Source of the DNA: Pseudomonas frederiksbergensis
GTDB taxonomy: Bacteria; Pseudomonadota; Gammaproteobacteria; Pseudomonadales; Pseudomonadaceae
NCBI RefSeq assembly: GCF_035751725.1
Contig: NZ_CP142104.1
Span: 496,001 to 560,000 of the forward strand
Length of the DNA stretch: 64,000 nt
Reading direction: 5' to 3'
Below, in pieces: positions 14,615 through 23,705 of the stretch. Each line of letters opens with the position of its first letter. The stretch's first letter is position 1. A program made the position numbers and the translations under genes. The notes beneath the pieces were generated by a model, which was given only the letters and a program-made list of their open reading frames with translations, was not told where the DNA came from and searched no databases.

Positions 14615-15870
14615 GTTTGCTGACTCGGCGCTGTGTTCGCGCAGATTTCCGAGAGCATGCGCAGGCGCCGCTTGGGTTCGCTGACGAAGGGGTTGCGCTG
14701 GTCCCAGGCGTAGCCGGCGAGGATCGAACTGATCATGCGGCGGATGTCGGCGGAACCTTCGGTGTAGAAAATCACATCCTGGAACGTGCCGGCGTACCAG
14801 CCTTCGACGTAGCAGCGGAACGTGTCGACGCCGCGCTTGAGTGGCTCGGCGAATTCGCTTTGCCAATCTACCTGCTCGCCTGATAGCTGACGATGCAGCA
14901 CCCCGGCGGCCATGCTCGCCGAGCGCATGGCGATGGTCACGCCGGACGAGAACACCGGGTCGAGGAATTCCGCAGCGTTGCCCAGCAGGGCGAAGCCGGG
15001 GCCATGCAAAGTCTTGACGTTGGCCGAGTAGCCGCCGATGGTCCGCGCCGGGGTGTCCCACAGGGCATTGTCCAGCACGCCGGCCAGGCTTGGCGTTTCG
15101 TCGATGAAGCTGCGCAGGCAGGCGTCGAGGTCATCGGTGCGACCCTCGAAATGCTCGGCTGCCGCGACCACGCCTACAGAACAACGGCCGCCGCTGAAGG
15201 GGATGGTCCAGAACCACACGTCGCGCTTCGTCGGATGGGTCGTGATGAGGATTTTCTCGCGATCGAATGCCGGGTTCTCGATGCGGTCTTCGATGTGGGT
15301 GAACACTGCTTGGCGCACCGGGAAATTCGACGGCGCCTCAAGGTCCAGCAGGCGTGGCAGGACCCGGCCGTAGCCGCTGGCGTCGAGAACGAAATCGGCC
15401 TCGAGCCGGTACTCGCTGCCGTCTTCGCGCTGCACGCCCAGTTGCGGCTTGGCGAGGGAGAAATCAGCGTTGGCAATGGCCTGGCCGTAGCGGATTTCCA
15501 CTCCCTGCAGGGCCGCTTGGTCGGCGAGCAACTTGTCGAAGTCGGCGCGCTGGACCTGGAACGTGGTGGGCTTGCCTTCGCTGAAGGTGTCGCCGAAATC
15601 GAAGGCGCTGTAGCGCTCGCCCCAGGCGAATGCCGCGCCGTTCTTGCGCTGGAAGCCGGCGGCGTTGACCGCGTCGAGCATGCCGGCTTCTTCGACGAAA
15701 TCCAGGCAATGGGACAACAGGCTCTCGCCGATGGAGAACCGTGGGAAATGCTGGCGCTCGATGACCAATACATCGTGGCCCTTGCGCTTGAGCAGCGCGG
15801 CGGCGATCGCGCCGGAGGGGCCTGCGCCAATGATGACGACCTGTCGACGTTCCATTTCAACTGTTGGCAC
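14611..15870 (-). CDS. FAD-dependent oxidoreductase (halogenase/monooxygenase fold)
   Basis: A Rossmann FAD motif opens the protein ('RRQVVIIGAGPSGAIAAALL'), followed by 'FPRFSIGESLLSH', a shape shared by flavin halogenases and geranylgeranyl-reductase-like enzymes, and a second FAD contact 'GPGFALLGNAAEFLDPVFSS'. The lysine and WxWxIP motif of tryptophan halogenases are not clear ('VWFWTIPF' is the nearest), so an aromatic hydroxylase or desaturase is as likely as a halogenase. GGAG five bases before a GTG at 15870 supports that start; ATG 15855 is the alternative. It probably modifies the aryl ring or its precursor. Confidence 0.8.
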   Translation of the reverse strand: MPTVEMERRQVVIIGAGPSGAIAAALLKRKGHDVLVIERQHFPRFSIGESLLSHCLDFVEEAGMLDAVNAAGFQRKNGAAFAWGERYSAFDFGDTFSEGKPTTFQVQRADFDKLLADQAALQGVEIRYGQAIANADFSLAKPQLGVQREDGSEYRLEADFVLDASGYGRVLPRLLDLEAPSNFPVRQAVFTHIEDRIENPAFDREKILITTHPTKRDVWFWTIPFSGGRCSVGVVAAAEHFEGRTDDLDACLRSFIDETPSLAGVLDNALWDTPARTIGGYSANVKTLHGPGFALLGNAAEFLDPVFSSGVTIAMRSASMAAGVLHRQLSGEQVDWQSEFAEPLKRGVDTFRCYVEGWYAGTFQDVIFYTEGSADIRRMISSILAGYAWDQRNPFVSEPKRRLRMLSEICANTAPSQQT

Positions 15871-17014
15871 GGGGGCTCCTGGCCGGGACGGCATGCGAAG
15901 GAATACGGTGAAAACCGGCCAGGGCCGGCAGCAATGTGGCGATCAGACCCATCAGCATCAGCGCGAAGTACAGCGCCGGGCTGATGAGTTGTTGTTGCAG
16001 CAACAGATTGAGGAAGACGATTTCACTCAAGCCGCGAATATTCAGCAAGATACTTTCGCGCAAGCGGCTGGCGCCAGCGAAGGACGCCCCCGCCCAACCG
16101 AGCCCCAGCCAGTTGCCAAGGAGCTTGCTGGCAATAGGCAACAGCAGCAACGCCGCCAGCTGGACCCAGCCAAGGCTGTCCATGGCGCTGTGCACGTTGA
16201 TCTGCACGATACCGAACGTCAGGATCAACGGGATGGCCAGGTAGGTCTGCAACCGGTTCATCCACTCGGTGCCGAGGGGCAATACCAACGGTACCTTGAG
16301 CGCGGCCATGCACAGCAGGTAGCCGATGCCGGCGATGAGTGCATTGAGCCGGTAATGCTCGGCCACCACCAGCAGGGCAAAGAACAGGCCGCTGTGCAGC
16401 AAGGGCTGGCGCAGGCCAGCCAGCCGTAGCAGCAACGGCACGCAGGCGCCGGCCAGTGGCAGCAACAGGCTGCCCAGGTGCAGGCTGCCCTGGGCCAGGG
16501 CGAACAGGCTCCAGCAGATCAGGTCGATCAGGATTGCCGTTTGCACCAGCCGCCGGGTCGCGGCGGGCGGATAGGCAATGTGGCGCAGATACAGGTACAG
16601 CACCGGTATCGCCGTGATCGCGAACAACAGCCCAACCGCCAGCGAGCTGATCCAAGGTTGAGTTGGCAGCAGCCAGAACGCGGTCGCCAAGCCGCAGGCA
16701 AACGGTACGCCAAAGCTTGGCAGGGCGATCTTCACGCTCTGGCGGTCCAGGCGCAGGTCGATCACATCGCTGAGGATGTGCCCCAGCAAAAGGGCGAATG
16801 CGAGGCTGTAGAGGTGCTTCAGCCACACGGGCGAGACCAGTTGCGCACCGCTGAGGTGCCAGCCCGGTTCGATCCAGAAATACATCAGCAAGGGCAGGCC
16901 GAACGTTGCCAGCAGCAACTGGCTGACGATCGGGATCAGCCCGAAGCGGCGCCCGGTCAGCGTCGCCACGGCAAACAGCGCCAGGGCCATGAGCCAGAAC
17001 AGCACCGTCATCAT
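15857..17014 (-). CDS. Cation/proton antiporter-like (CPA2 fold) membrane protein in the APE operon
   Basis: The 385-residue product is almost entirely hydrophobic, with about 11-12 membrane segments, beginning MMTVLFWLMALALFAVATLT. The segments and 'LRESILLNIRGLSEIVFLNL' resemble the Na+/H+ exchanger domain of CPA2 antiporters, with the late arginine-containing helix ('RGLSEIV', compare 'RGE' in KefB/C). There is no C-terminal nucleotide-binding domain. ATG 17014 overlaps the exporter stop (ATGATGA) and its stop lies inside the oxidoreductase start region. Such a protein is not part of the minimal APE set; it may energise export or regulate pH. Confidence 0.72.
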   Translation of the reverse strand: MMTVLFWLMALALFAVATLTGRRFGLIPIVSQLLLATFGLPLLMYFWIEPGWHLSGAQLVSPVWLKHLYSLAFALLLGHILSDVIDLRLDRQSVKIALPSFGVPFACGLATAFWLLPTQPWISSLAVGLLFAITAIPVLYLYLRHIAYPPAATRRLVQTAILIDLICWSLFALAQGSLHLGSLLLPLAGACVPLLLRLAGLRQPLLHSGLFFALLVVAEHYRLNALIAGIGYLLCMAALKVPLVLPLGTEWMNRLQTYLAIPLILTFGIVQINVHSAMDSLGWVQLAALLLLPIASKLLGNWLGLGWAGASFAGASRLRESILLNIRGLSEIVFLNLLLQQQLISPALYFALMLMGLIATLLPALAGFHRIPSHAVPARSPRANS

Positions 17015-19350
17015 TGGACCGGCTCCGCAGCCTTGACCCCATGGGCCGGCCGTCCGGCCCACGGCGCGAGCATGAAACTGAACGCCAGTCCGAGGCTCAC
17101 CGCCAGACCGAAATTGCTTACCGCCGGCGTGCTCGACAGCGCCAGCAGGCCGAACGACAGCCAAGTGGTGATCGCCGCCAGTAGCGTGCCCAGCAGGCTC
17201 ACGGCGGCGCCGCCAATCTGCTCGCGCATGAGGATGGCGTAGTCGACGCCGATGGCCGTCACCAACAATAGGCCGAACAGGCTGAACAGCGTCAATGGCT
17301 GCCCCAGCCAGCCGAGGCTCGCCAGGCTGCACAGCGCGGCCAGCAACGGCAGCGCGACGATGCGCAAGGCGCCGCCGACGCCGAACGGCCAGATCAGCAC
17401 CAGAACGATCAGCACGCAGGAGGCCAGTTTCAATTCGGCCGCGCTGACTTGCGTGGCGGCGAAGACGCGGTTGAGATCGCCCAGGCGATCGACCAGTTGC
17501 ACGCCGGGCAAGTCCACCGCCTGGACTCTTAACAGCGCGGCATCGTTCAAGCCTTGTAGGCTGACCACCGCCGCTACGCCTTGCGCTGTCGGGCCGAGCC
17601 AGAGCGTGCGATAGGGCTCGGCCAGGGGGCCGGCCAGCGCGGCGTCGATGTCGGCCACGGGCAGGGCCTGCAATTGCTTCAACTCCGCTTGCAGCGCGGC
17701 GACCGGCACTCCCACCTCCAGCAACGGCTGCCAGAACGCCGGCAACCGGCCCAGCGCCTCGCGGACTTTTTGTTGCTCGGCAGGCGGGCTGACCAATTGA
17801 TTGAGGGACAAGTAGCCTTGGAGTTTTTCCAGGCCGATCAACTGGTCGAGCCGCTCGTTGAGCGCGCTCTGGCGCTCCAGCAGTTGTGCCTGGTCGTCGG
17901 CACGGATCAGGAAGAACTGGCTGGTGGGCTGGAAGCCGGTGATGCGGGCGACATCGCGGGCTTCGTCGGTCAGGTGCTGGGGCGTACCGATCCACTGGCG
18001 AATGTCGTTCTTGCTGCTTAATTGCCAGAGGCCCCCACCACAGAAGGCCAGCAGCAGCGCGAGCAGGACGGGTGTGCGCACCCGAGCCAGCAATGCTTCG
18101 CGGCACTGGAGCAGGTTTTCGCACACCCGCAATGGCCACTGGGCGGGGCGCAGGTCCGCGCGCTTGAGCAACGCCGGCAACAGGCAGACCGCTGTCAGAT
18201 AAGCGCCGACCAGGCCTGCGGCGGAAAAAATCGCGATCTGGGTCAAGGCCGGGAAAGGCGTCCAGGCCAGGGCAAGATACCCGATACAGGTGGTCGCCAG
18301 GCTCAGGCTCAGGCCCGGCAGGGTGAGGCGCAAGGCCGGCCAGCTACGCCACGGCTTGAGGCTCCAGCTCTTGGACAAATAGTGCAGCGGATAATCCACG
18401 GCAACGCCGATCAGGCTCGAACCCAGGACCAGGGTCATGACGTGCATGCGGCCGAACAACGCCACGCAGGCCACCGCACCGAACAACATGCCCACCAGCA
18501 CCGGCACGAATGCCAGCCACACGGAAAATCGACGGAACGCCAGCAACAGCAGCAACAGGATGCCGACCGTTGCGCCGCCACCGACCCAGGTGATTTCCCG
18601 CGACGCCTGCCGCTGTCCGCTGGCGGCGTAGAGCAGGCCGCTGGCGGCCAAGAGCTGGCCTTGGGCCTGGCTTGCGTGCTCGCGGCTGCGTTGCAGCAGA
18701 TCGGCGACATGCAGCGGCAAGTTCATGTCAAAGGCATTGCCCTGGGTGCGCGCCCGCAACATGACCCAATGCTTGCCGTCGGCTTCGGCGACCAGCGCAC
18801 CGCTGCCCACGTCCAGTTGTATGGCGCCGCGTTGAGGCTGGCTGTTCTGGATACGCCCGGTCAGGCCGAGCCAGTCGTCCTGGCTCGGCACCAGGCTGAA
18901 GCCGCTGAACGGGTCGAACAGCGCTTGTACCCGCTGTTGGATAAAGGCCTCGGGATGATCGATCAGTTGTTGCCGGTCAGCCGCCGAAAGCATGGCCAGC
19001 CGGCCATCGAGCAATTGCCTGCGCAGCGCCGGCAAGTCGGCCTGGAGCGTCCATTGGACCTTGTCGAACAAGCCGCTGACTTGCCATTGCCCGCCCAGCG
19101 CTTGCGCCAGGGCGACGGCTTGCTGGCGATCGGCATGGCCAACCAGCACCAGCACTTCACGGTTCAGCGGTTCCTGCATGCGTTGTTCAGCGATCAGCTC
19201 AAGCGCATTCGGCGTTGTACCCGGCACCAACTCCATCAGGTTCGCCGACAGCGGCGCGCCGTTGCGCCATTGCCAACCGGCGAGCGCCAGCACTGCCAGC
19301 AGCAGGATCAGGAACAGCCGCGGCAGCCTCCGTTCACTCGGCAAAGTCAT
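17011..19350 (-). CDS. MMPL/RND-family exporter of the APE cluster
   Basis: The 779-residue protein has the RND plan: one N-terminal helix (RLFLILLLAVLALAGWQW), a large periplasmic loop, a block of helices ('VLGSSLIGVAVDYPLHYLSK' with the acidic residue in the membrane), a second periplasmic loop and a second helix block ('TAIGVDYAILMREQIGGAAV'). Both blocks carry the GVDY motif used in proton coupling. In APE clusters this protein moves the finished lipid-linked pigment across the inner membrane. The start overlaps the LolA-like gene by 17 bases. Confidence 0.87.
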   Translation of the reverse strand: MTLPSERRLPRLFLILLLAVLALAGWQWRNGAPLSANLMELVPGTTPNALELIAEQRMQEPLNREVLVLVGHADRQQAVALAQALGGQWQVSGLFDKVQWTLQADLPALRRQLLDGRLAMLSAADRQQLIDHPEAFIQQRVQALFDPFSGFSLVPSQDDWLGLTGRIQNSQPQRGAIQLDVGSGALVAEADGKHWVMLRARTQGNAFDMNLPLHVADLLQRSREHASQAQGQLLAASGLLYAASGQRQASREITWVGGGATVGILLLLLLAFRRFSVWLAFVPVLVGMLFGAVACVALFGRMHVMTLVLGSSLIGVAVDYPLHYLSKSWSLKPWRSWPALRLTLPGLSLSLATTCIGYLALAWTPFPALTQIAIFSAAGLVGAYLTAVCLLPALLKRADLRPAQWPLRVCENLLQCREALLARVRTPVLLALLLAFCGGGLWQLSSKNDIRQWIGTPQHLTDEARDVARITGFQPTSQFFLIRADDQAQLLERQSALNERLDQLIGLEKLQGYLSLNQLVSPPAEQQKVREALGRLPAFWQPLLEVGVPVAALQAELKQLQALPVADIDAALAGPLAEPYRTLWLGPTAQGVAAVVSLQGLNDAALLRVQAVDLPGVQLVDRLGDLNRVFAATQVSAAELKLASCVLIVLVLIWPFGVGGALRIVALPLLAALCSLASLGWLGQPLTLFSLFGLLLVTAIGVDYAILMREQIGGAAVSLLGTLLAAITTWLSFGLLALSSTPAVSNFGLAVSLGLAFSFMLAPWAGRPAHGVKAAEPVQ

Positions 19351-19927
19351 GTTGCTCCGCTGCGCTCAAGGGTTGCTCGCTCGTGGTGTCCTGCATGCGC
19401 AGCACCGTGCTGTCGCCCTGGGTTTCCAGCAATTCAATGCGCTGCACCAGCTCGCCGCCATCAATGTTGATCTGGTTGAAGACCTGCTTGAGCAGCACCG
19501 AGCGCGGGGTCAGGGTGAGTTTCCATTGTTGCGCCTCGCCCGACAGGCTCAGTTCGAAGTCGCGCTGCAAGCCGCTGCTGTCGCCCTGCAATACCGCCAG
19601 GAACAACCGGTTCTGCTCGGCGCCGGCGCTCTTGTTCGGCAGCATCTGCCACGTGCTGCCGTCCCGTCGGGCGATGCCTTTGCTGGTGATGCGGTAATCC
19701 TGTTGCAACGGCGTCTGCAACAGCCACAGCAGGCCGTGGTTTTTCGCCAGCACGAAGCGGCCCTTGCTGGTGAGGGGCTGGGGCAGGGCGCGCAGGTGTT
19801 TTTCCTGGATGAACTGGCCGTGGATCACGTCCGGGCGGGCCAGTTGGTCGCTCAATTGCTGCAGATCGAACGCCTGGGCCAGCGGCGACAGGCAGCACAG
19901 CACCAGGCAGGTGAACAGGCGCTTCAT
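19334..19927 (-). CDS. LolA-like periplasmic carrier of the APE cluster
   Basis: The 197-residue protein starts MKRLFTCLVLCCLSPLAQAF, a signal peptide with cleavage after AQA. The mature part shows LolA-like beta strands: 'HGQFIQEKHLRALPQPLTSK', 'GRFVLAKNHGLLWLLQTPLQ', 'VFNQINIDGGELVQRIELL'. LolA folds form a half-barrel that shields lipids crossing the periplasm. Together with the MMPL exporter and the DUF3261 lipoprotein it forms a transport path to the outer membrane (inference from fold and context). It overlaps the thioesterase by ATGA. Confidence 0.82.
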   Translation of the reverse strand: MKRLFTCLVLCCLSPLAQAFDLQQLSDQLARPDVIHGQFIQEKHLRALPQPLTSKGRFVLAKNHGLLWLLQTPLQQDYRITSKGIARRDGSTWQMLPNKSAGAEQNRLFLAVLQGDSSGLQRDFELSLSGEAQQWKLTLTPRSVLLKQVFNQINIDGGELVQRIELLETQGDSTVLRMQDTTSEQPLSAAEQHDFAE

Positions 19928-20349
19928 GACAGTTTCCTCTCGACCGCTTCGACAAACACTCGGGGCGAGGCCAGCAGCATTTCGCGAGTGGCCATGTCCA
20001 CGGCCACTTGCACTGAACTGGCACGGGTGAAGCGTTCGCCGGTTACGGCGTCGCTGATCAGGTAGTTGATCTTGAGCCGGTTTTCCCACTCCACCAGACT
20101 GGCGCGCACGTTCAGGGCCTGGCCGAACACGGCGCCGCGTACGTAGCGCAACTGCAAGTCGATCACTGGCCACGCATGCCCCGATTCGAGCATGTCGTTA
20201 TAGTTGTGACCGATCAGGTCGAGCAGGGCGCAGCGCGCCACTTCGAGGTATTTGACGTAGTGGCCATGCCAGACCACGTTCATCGAATCGACATCGAAAA
20301 ACGGCACCACGATCTGGGTGTCGACGTGCAGAACGCCTTGGCTACGCAT
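19924..20349 (-). CDS. Acyl-CoA/ACP thioesterase, 4HBT hotdog family
   Basis: The start MRSQGVLHVDTQIVVPFFDV at 20349 gives 141 residues. The motif 'FFDVDSMNVVWHGHYVKYLE' is the 4HBT signature, with the Asp of DVDSM as the catalytic residue. In APE clusters the equivalent (ApeK-like) enzyme is thought to release or edit acyl chains. The first 8 bases overlap the ammonia-lyase gene. Confidence 0.85.
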   Translation of the reverse strand: MRSQGVLHVDTQIVVPFFDVDSMNVVWHGHYVKYLEVARCALLDLIGHNYNDMLESGHAWPVIDLQLRYVRGAVFGQALNVRASLVEWENRLKINYLISDAVTGERFTRASSVQVAVDMATREMLLASPRVFVEAVERKLS

Positions 20350-21886
20350 GCAGCCTCCAGTGTTGTTCGGCAATGCGTTGCAGGCACAGGCGCAGTTCGC
20401 CTTCCAGGGCGCGGTCTTCAATGACCGGCGGGAAGTCCTCGGCCAGTTGTTGGTGCATGGCGGCCAGGGCCGGCGGCAGCGGTCGCGCGTCATCGGCACG
20501 GCTGCGCAGCCACACGCCCTGGTTGGCGGCGAGCAAGGTGGCGGCGGCGACTTGTTCGGTCAGTTCCAGCACACGGATGGCGTCCCGGGCGGCGATGGTG
20601 CCCATGCTCACCTTGTCCTGGTTGTGGCACTCGGTGGAGCGCGAGAACACGCTGGCCGGCATGGTGTTTTTCAGGGCTTCGGCGGTCCAGGCGCTGGTGC
20701 CGATCTGCACGGCCTTAAAACCATGATTGAGCATCGCCCGCTCGGCGCTGGCGCCGGACAGGTTGCTCGGCAGGCCATGGTTGTAGCGCTCGTCCACCAG
20801 CAGGGCGAGTTGGCGGTCCAGCAGGTCGGCGACGTTGGCCACCAGGTTCTTCAGACTGTCCATGGCGAAGGCGATGTGCCCGCCGTAGAAATGCCCACCG
20901 TGCAACACGCGCTCGGCTTCGGCGTCGATGATCGGGTTGTCGTTGGCGCTGTTGAGTTCGGTCTCGATGAACCCGCGCAGCCAGCCCAGGCTGTCGGCCA
21001 AGACCCCGAGCACATGGGGGGCGCAGCGCAGGGAGTAGCGGTCCTGCAGGCGATGCAGCGGTGCGGTCGGGGCGTCGATCGCCAGGTCCTTGCGCAGCCA
21101 CGCGGCGACTTGCATCTGCCCCGGATGCGGCTTGGCGGCGAACAGGCGTTCGTCGAAATGCTCCGGATTGCCTTGCAGGGCGACGACGTTCAGCGCGGTG
21201 ATGCGGGTCGCCAGTTGCAACAGGTAGTCGGCGCGGGCGAAGGCCAGGCAGGCCAGGCCGGTCATCACGGCGGTGCCGTTCATCAGCGCCAGGGCTTCCT
21301 TGGGCCGCAACACCAGTGGCGTCCAGCCCAGCTCCCGATGAACGTCGGCGGCCAGGCGCCGCTCGCCACGGAACATCACTTCCCGTTCGCCGGACAGTGT
21401 GGCGGCGACGTAGGACAGCGGGGTCAAGTCGCCGCTGGCGCCCACCGAGCCTTCTTCCGGAATCAGCGGCAGGATGTCGTGTTCGAGGAAGGCCTGGAGG
21501 CGTTCCAGCAGCTCAACCCGCACCCCTGATACCCCGTGGCACAGCGACTGCAAACGCGCCGCCAGCACCGCACGGGTAGCCTGGGCGTCGAGCAGTTTGC
21601 CCAGGCCGCAGCCGTGGAATGTGTACAGGTGACGTGGCAGGGCTTCGACGTGGTGCAGCGGCACGGCCACCACGCAGGAGTCTCCGTAGCCGGTGGTCAC
21701 ACCATAGATGACGCCTTCCTTGTCCAGCAGGGAATCGAGAAATTGCGCACCCTTGGCGATGCGTTGACGGAAGGCCGGGTCATTCTGCAACTGCGTCGGC
21801 GCCTGGCGGTTGGCCAGGGCCAGCACATCTTCAATGCGCAGGGGGCGTTCGCCGAAGGTTACCGGCTCAAGAGTGGGCATCGTCAT
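20342..21886 (-). CDS. Aromatic amino acid ammonia lyase (MIO enzyme, HAL/PAL/TAL family)
   Basis: The 514-residue enzyme carries the self-cyclising Ala150-Ser151-Gly152 ('GSVGASGDLTPLSYVAATLS') that forms the MIO cofactor, the catalytic Tyr61 in 'YGVTTGYGDS', and 'NDNPIIDAE' for product binding. It removes ammonia from an aromatic amino acid to give a cinnamate or urocanate. At the ring-selectivity positions (the HL pair of tyrosine ammonia lyases) it reads Phe90-His91, so neither the Tyr, Phe nor His pattern fits cleanly. Its place between the thioesterase and an acyltransferase suggests it supplies an aryl starter such as 4-hydroxycinnamate, not histidine breakdown (inference). GGAAG lies 4-5 bases before ATG 21886. 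Confidence 0.85.
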   Translation of the reverse strand: MTMPTLEPVTFGERPLRIEDVLALANRQAPTQLQNDPAFRQRIAKGAQFLDSLLDKEGVIYGVTTGYGDSCVVAVPLHHVEALPRHLYTFHGCGLGKLLDAQATRAVLAARLQSLCHGVSGVRVELLERLQAFLEHDILPLIPEEGSVGASGDLTPLSYVAATLSGEREVMFRGERRLAADVHRELGWTPLVLRPKEALALMNGTAVMTGLACLAFARADYLLQLATRITALNVVALQGNPEHFDERLFAAKPHPGQMQVAAWLRKDLAIDAPTAPLHRLQDRYSLRCAPHVLGVLADSLGWLRGFIETELNSANDNPIIDAEAERVLHGGHFYGGHIAFAMDSLKNLVANVADLLDRQLALLVDERYNHGLPSNLSGASAERAMLNHGFKAVQIGTSAWTAEALKNTMPASVFSRSTECHNQDKVSMGTIAARDAIRVLELTEQVAAATLLAANQGVWLRSRADDARPLPPALAAMHQQLAEDFPPVIEDRALEGELRLCLQRIAEQHWRLHA

Positions 21887-22805
21887 CGGTCTTCCAGAAT
21901 GGGTAGAAATTGAACCACTGTTGCGGGCCCTGGAGGCAGTACTGCGCCAAGCGCTCTGCGTAGCGGGCGGCCCAGTGGGCGATCACTTGTTCGCGGTCGT
22001 TGCGCTTCCACGCCACGGCATCGGCGAAGGGTTCGAGGGTGACGCGATAGCGTCCCTCGTGCTTGAGGCACATCAACAGGTTGACCGGGCATTTCAACAG
22101 GCCGGCCAGCAGCCAGGGGCCTTGCGGGAATGCGGCCGGGTAGCCCATGAAATCCACGGTCACGCTACGCCCGCCATGCAGCGGTACGCGGTCGCCGGCT
22201 ATCGCCAGCCATTCGCCGCGCTCCAGGCGTTCGCTCAGTTGCAGCATGATCACCGGGTCCAGCTCGCTGACCTGGATCAGCCGCAAGTGCGTGGCACCGG
22301 CTTCGCCCAGCAGGCGATTGAACTGCTCGGCGTGCTTGGTGTGCACCAGCACGTTCATGGTGACTTTCTCGCCCAGCTCCGCCAGGGCCCGGCACATTTC
22401 CAGGTTGCCCAGGTGCGCGCCGACCAGCATCTGCCCGCGTGCGTCGCGCAGGTGATTGCGCAGCAGTGCCGGGTCGACGATCTCGATCTGATCGATGCTC
22501 AGCTTGCCGTTCCAGACGTCGAGCTTGTCGAGCAGGGAGTCGGCAAAGGCCATGAACTGGCCGAAGACGCGCCGATGAGACGGACGCAGTTCGGGGCGGC
22601 CGCTCCAGCCGGCGAGGCGCTGCTGATATTGCCAGGCCGCGTGCCGAGCGCTGCGACCGAAAGCGAAGAAGTACAGGACGATGCCGTACAGGACCGGGGT
22701 CAGTAGTCGACGGCCCAACACCTTGGCGGCAAACGCCGTGAGTTTCATCAGCCAGAAACTGCCGCGCTCCTGGCGGTCCGCCCAGTGCTGTTTGTCTGCG
22801 CTCAT
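21867..22805 (-). CDS. LpxL/HtrB-like lysophospholipid/lipid A acyltransferase
   Basis: The 312-residue protein has an N-terminal hydrophobic anchor ('RLLTPVLYGIVLYFFAFG') and the LpxL-type motif order: 'GQMLVGAHLGNLEMCRALAE' (the H-X4-E-like catalytic motif is HLGNLE), 'LAIAGDRVPLHGGRSVTVDF' and 'FPQGPWLLAGLLKCPVNLLM'. These enzymes transfer acyl groups at the inner membrane; in APE clusters they are thought to attach the polyene or a fatty acid to the lipid carrier. The ATG overlaps the glycosyltransferase stop by 4 bases. Confidence 0.83.
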   Translation of the reverse strand: MSADKQHWADRQERGSFWLMKLTAFAAKVLGRRLLTPVLYGIVLYFFAFGRSARHAAWQYQQRLAGWSGRPELRPSHRRVFGQFMAFADSLLDKLDVWNGKLSIDQIEIVDPALLRNHLRDARGQMLVGAHLGNLEMCRALAELGEKVTMNVLVHTKHAEQFNRLLGEAGATHLRLIQVSELDPVIMLQLSERLERGEWLAIAGDRVPLHGGRSVTVDFMGYPAAFPQGPWLLAGLLKCPVNLLMCLKHEGRYRVTLEPFADAVAWKRNDREQVIAHWAARYAERLAQYCLQGPQQWFNFYPFWKTDDDAHS

Positions 22806-23536
22806 GGGCGCCACCGTTGCCAGAGAATCATCGGCAAGCGCACCAGCATGCCGAAGAACAACCGGGTGTGCATGCGGGAGATCAGCACGTTGTCGTGGAA
22901 CAGGCGAAAGTGCGAGACACCGTCCAACGGATAATGCACGCGGGTTTGCAGCCAGCGCATCGGCTGGTTGCGCCAGGACAGGCGCACAAGGATGTCGGAA
23001 TCGAAATCCATGCGCTTGCCGATGTTTGCCGAGTCGATCACCGCCAACGTCGGCCCCAGCGGGTAGACCCGGAAGCCGCACATCGAATCGCGGATTTGCA
23101 GGGACAGGCTGTTGATCCAGACCATGACATGGGTCAGGTAGCGCGCGTACAGGCGGCCTTTCGGCACGCTGGCGTCGTACAGCGGGTAGCCGCAGATCAG
23201 CGCGTCCGGGTGAGCGCGGGATTGCTCGATGAAGATGCGCACGTCGCTAAGGTCGTGCTGCCCATCGGCGTCGACCTGCAAGGCGTGGCTGAAGCCCAGG
23301 CGCGAAGCCTCCCGCAGGCCGGTCATCACCGCGCCGCCCTTGCCCTGGTTGACCGCTAGCCGGACCAGGTGAACCCGTTCGTTTTCGGCCAGCTGTTCAA
23401 GCACCGTCGCGCAGGCCGGGCTGCTGGCATCGTCCACCAGCACGCAGGGCAAGCCGTTGCCGAGCAATGTCTGGACCACCGTCGCGATGGCGGTTTCATG
23501 GTTGTAGACGGGGATGACGGCGCAGGGGTTATGCAT
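22802..23536 (-). CDS. Glycosyltransferase family 2 of the APE cluster
   Basis: The 244-residue protein begins MHNPCAVIPVYNHETAIATV and shows the GT2 nucleotide-sugar site 'VLVDDASSPACATVL' and the metal-binding 'ALQVDADGQHDLSDVRIFIE' (DAD in place of DxD). 'GKGGAVMTGLREA' is typical of dolichyl-phosphate-mannose-synthase-like members. It probably adds a sugar to the polyene's lipid anchor or head group. About 170 bases with an inverted REP pair separate it from the upstream AMP-ligase gene, the only long gap inside the operon. Confidence 0.83.
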   Translation of the reverse strand: MHNPCAVIPVYNHETAIATVVQTLLGNGLPCVLVDDASSPACATVLEQLAENERVHLVRLAVNQGKGGAVMTGLREASRLGFSHALQVDADGQHDLSDVRIFIEQSRAHPDALICGYPLYDASVPKGRLYARYLTHVMVWINSLSLQIRDSMCGFRVYPLGPTLAVIDSANIGKRMDFDSDILVRLSWRNQPMRWLQTRVHYPLDGVSHFRLFHDNVLISRMHTRLFFGMLVRLPMILWQRWRP

Positions 23537-23572
23537 GTTTTTGCCCTCCACAGACCCACTGTGCAGCGCTCC

Positions 23573-23690
23573 CCTGTGGTGAGGGGATTTATCCCCGCTC
23601 GAGTGCGAAGCGCTCGCCATCAGTCTGTGTCGTTGCACAGAATCTGGGGTTGCTGCGCAACCCAGCGGGGATAAATCCCCTCGCCACAGG
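23573..23690. repeat. Inverted pair of REP-like elements inside the APE operon
   Basis: The arm 'CTGTGGTGAGGGGATTTATC' with CCCGCT (23574-23598) is mirrored by 'AGCGGGGATAAATCCCCTCG' with CCACAG (23664-23689), a near-perfect inverted repeat of 26 bases separated by 65 bases. Facing REP pairs of this kind can fold into a large hairpin in mRNA and change the expression of genes behind them. Confidence 0.75.
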
Positions 23691-23705
23691 AGCACGGCGG
23701 TGCAA

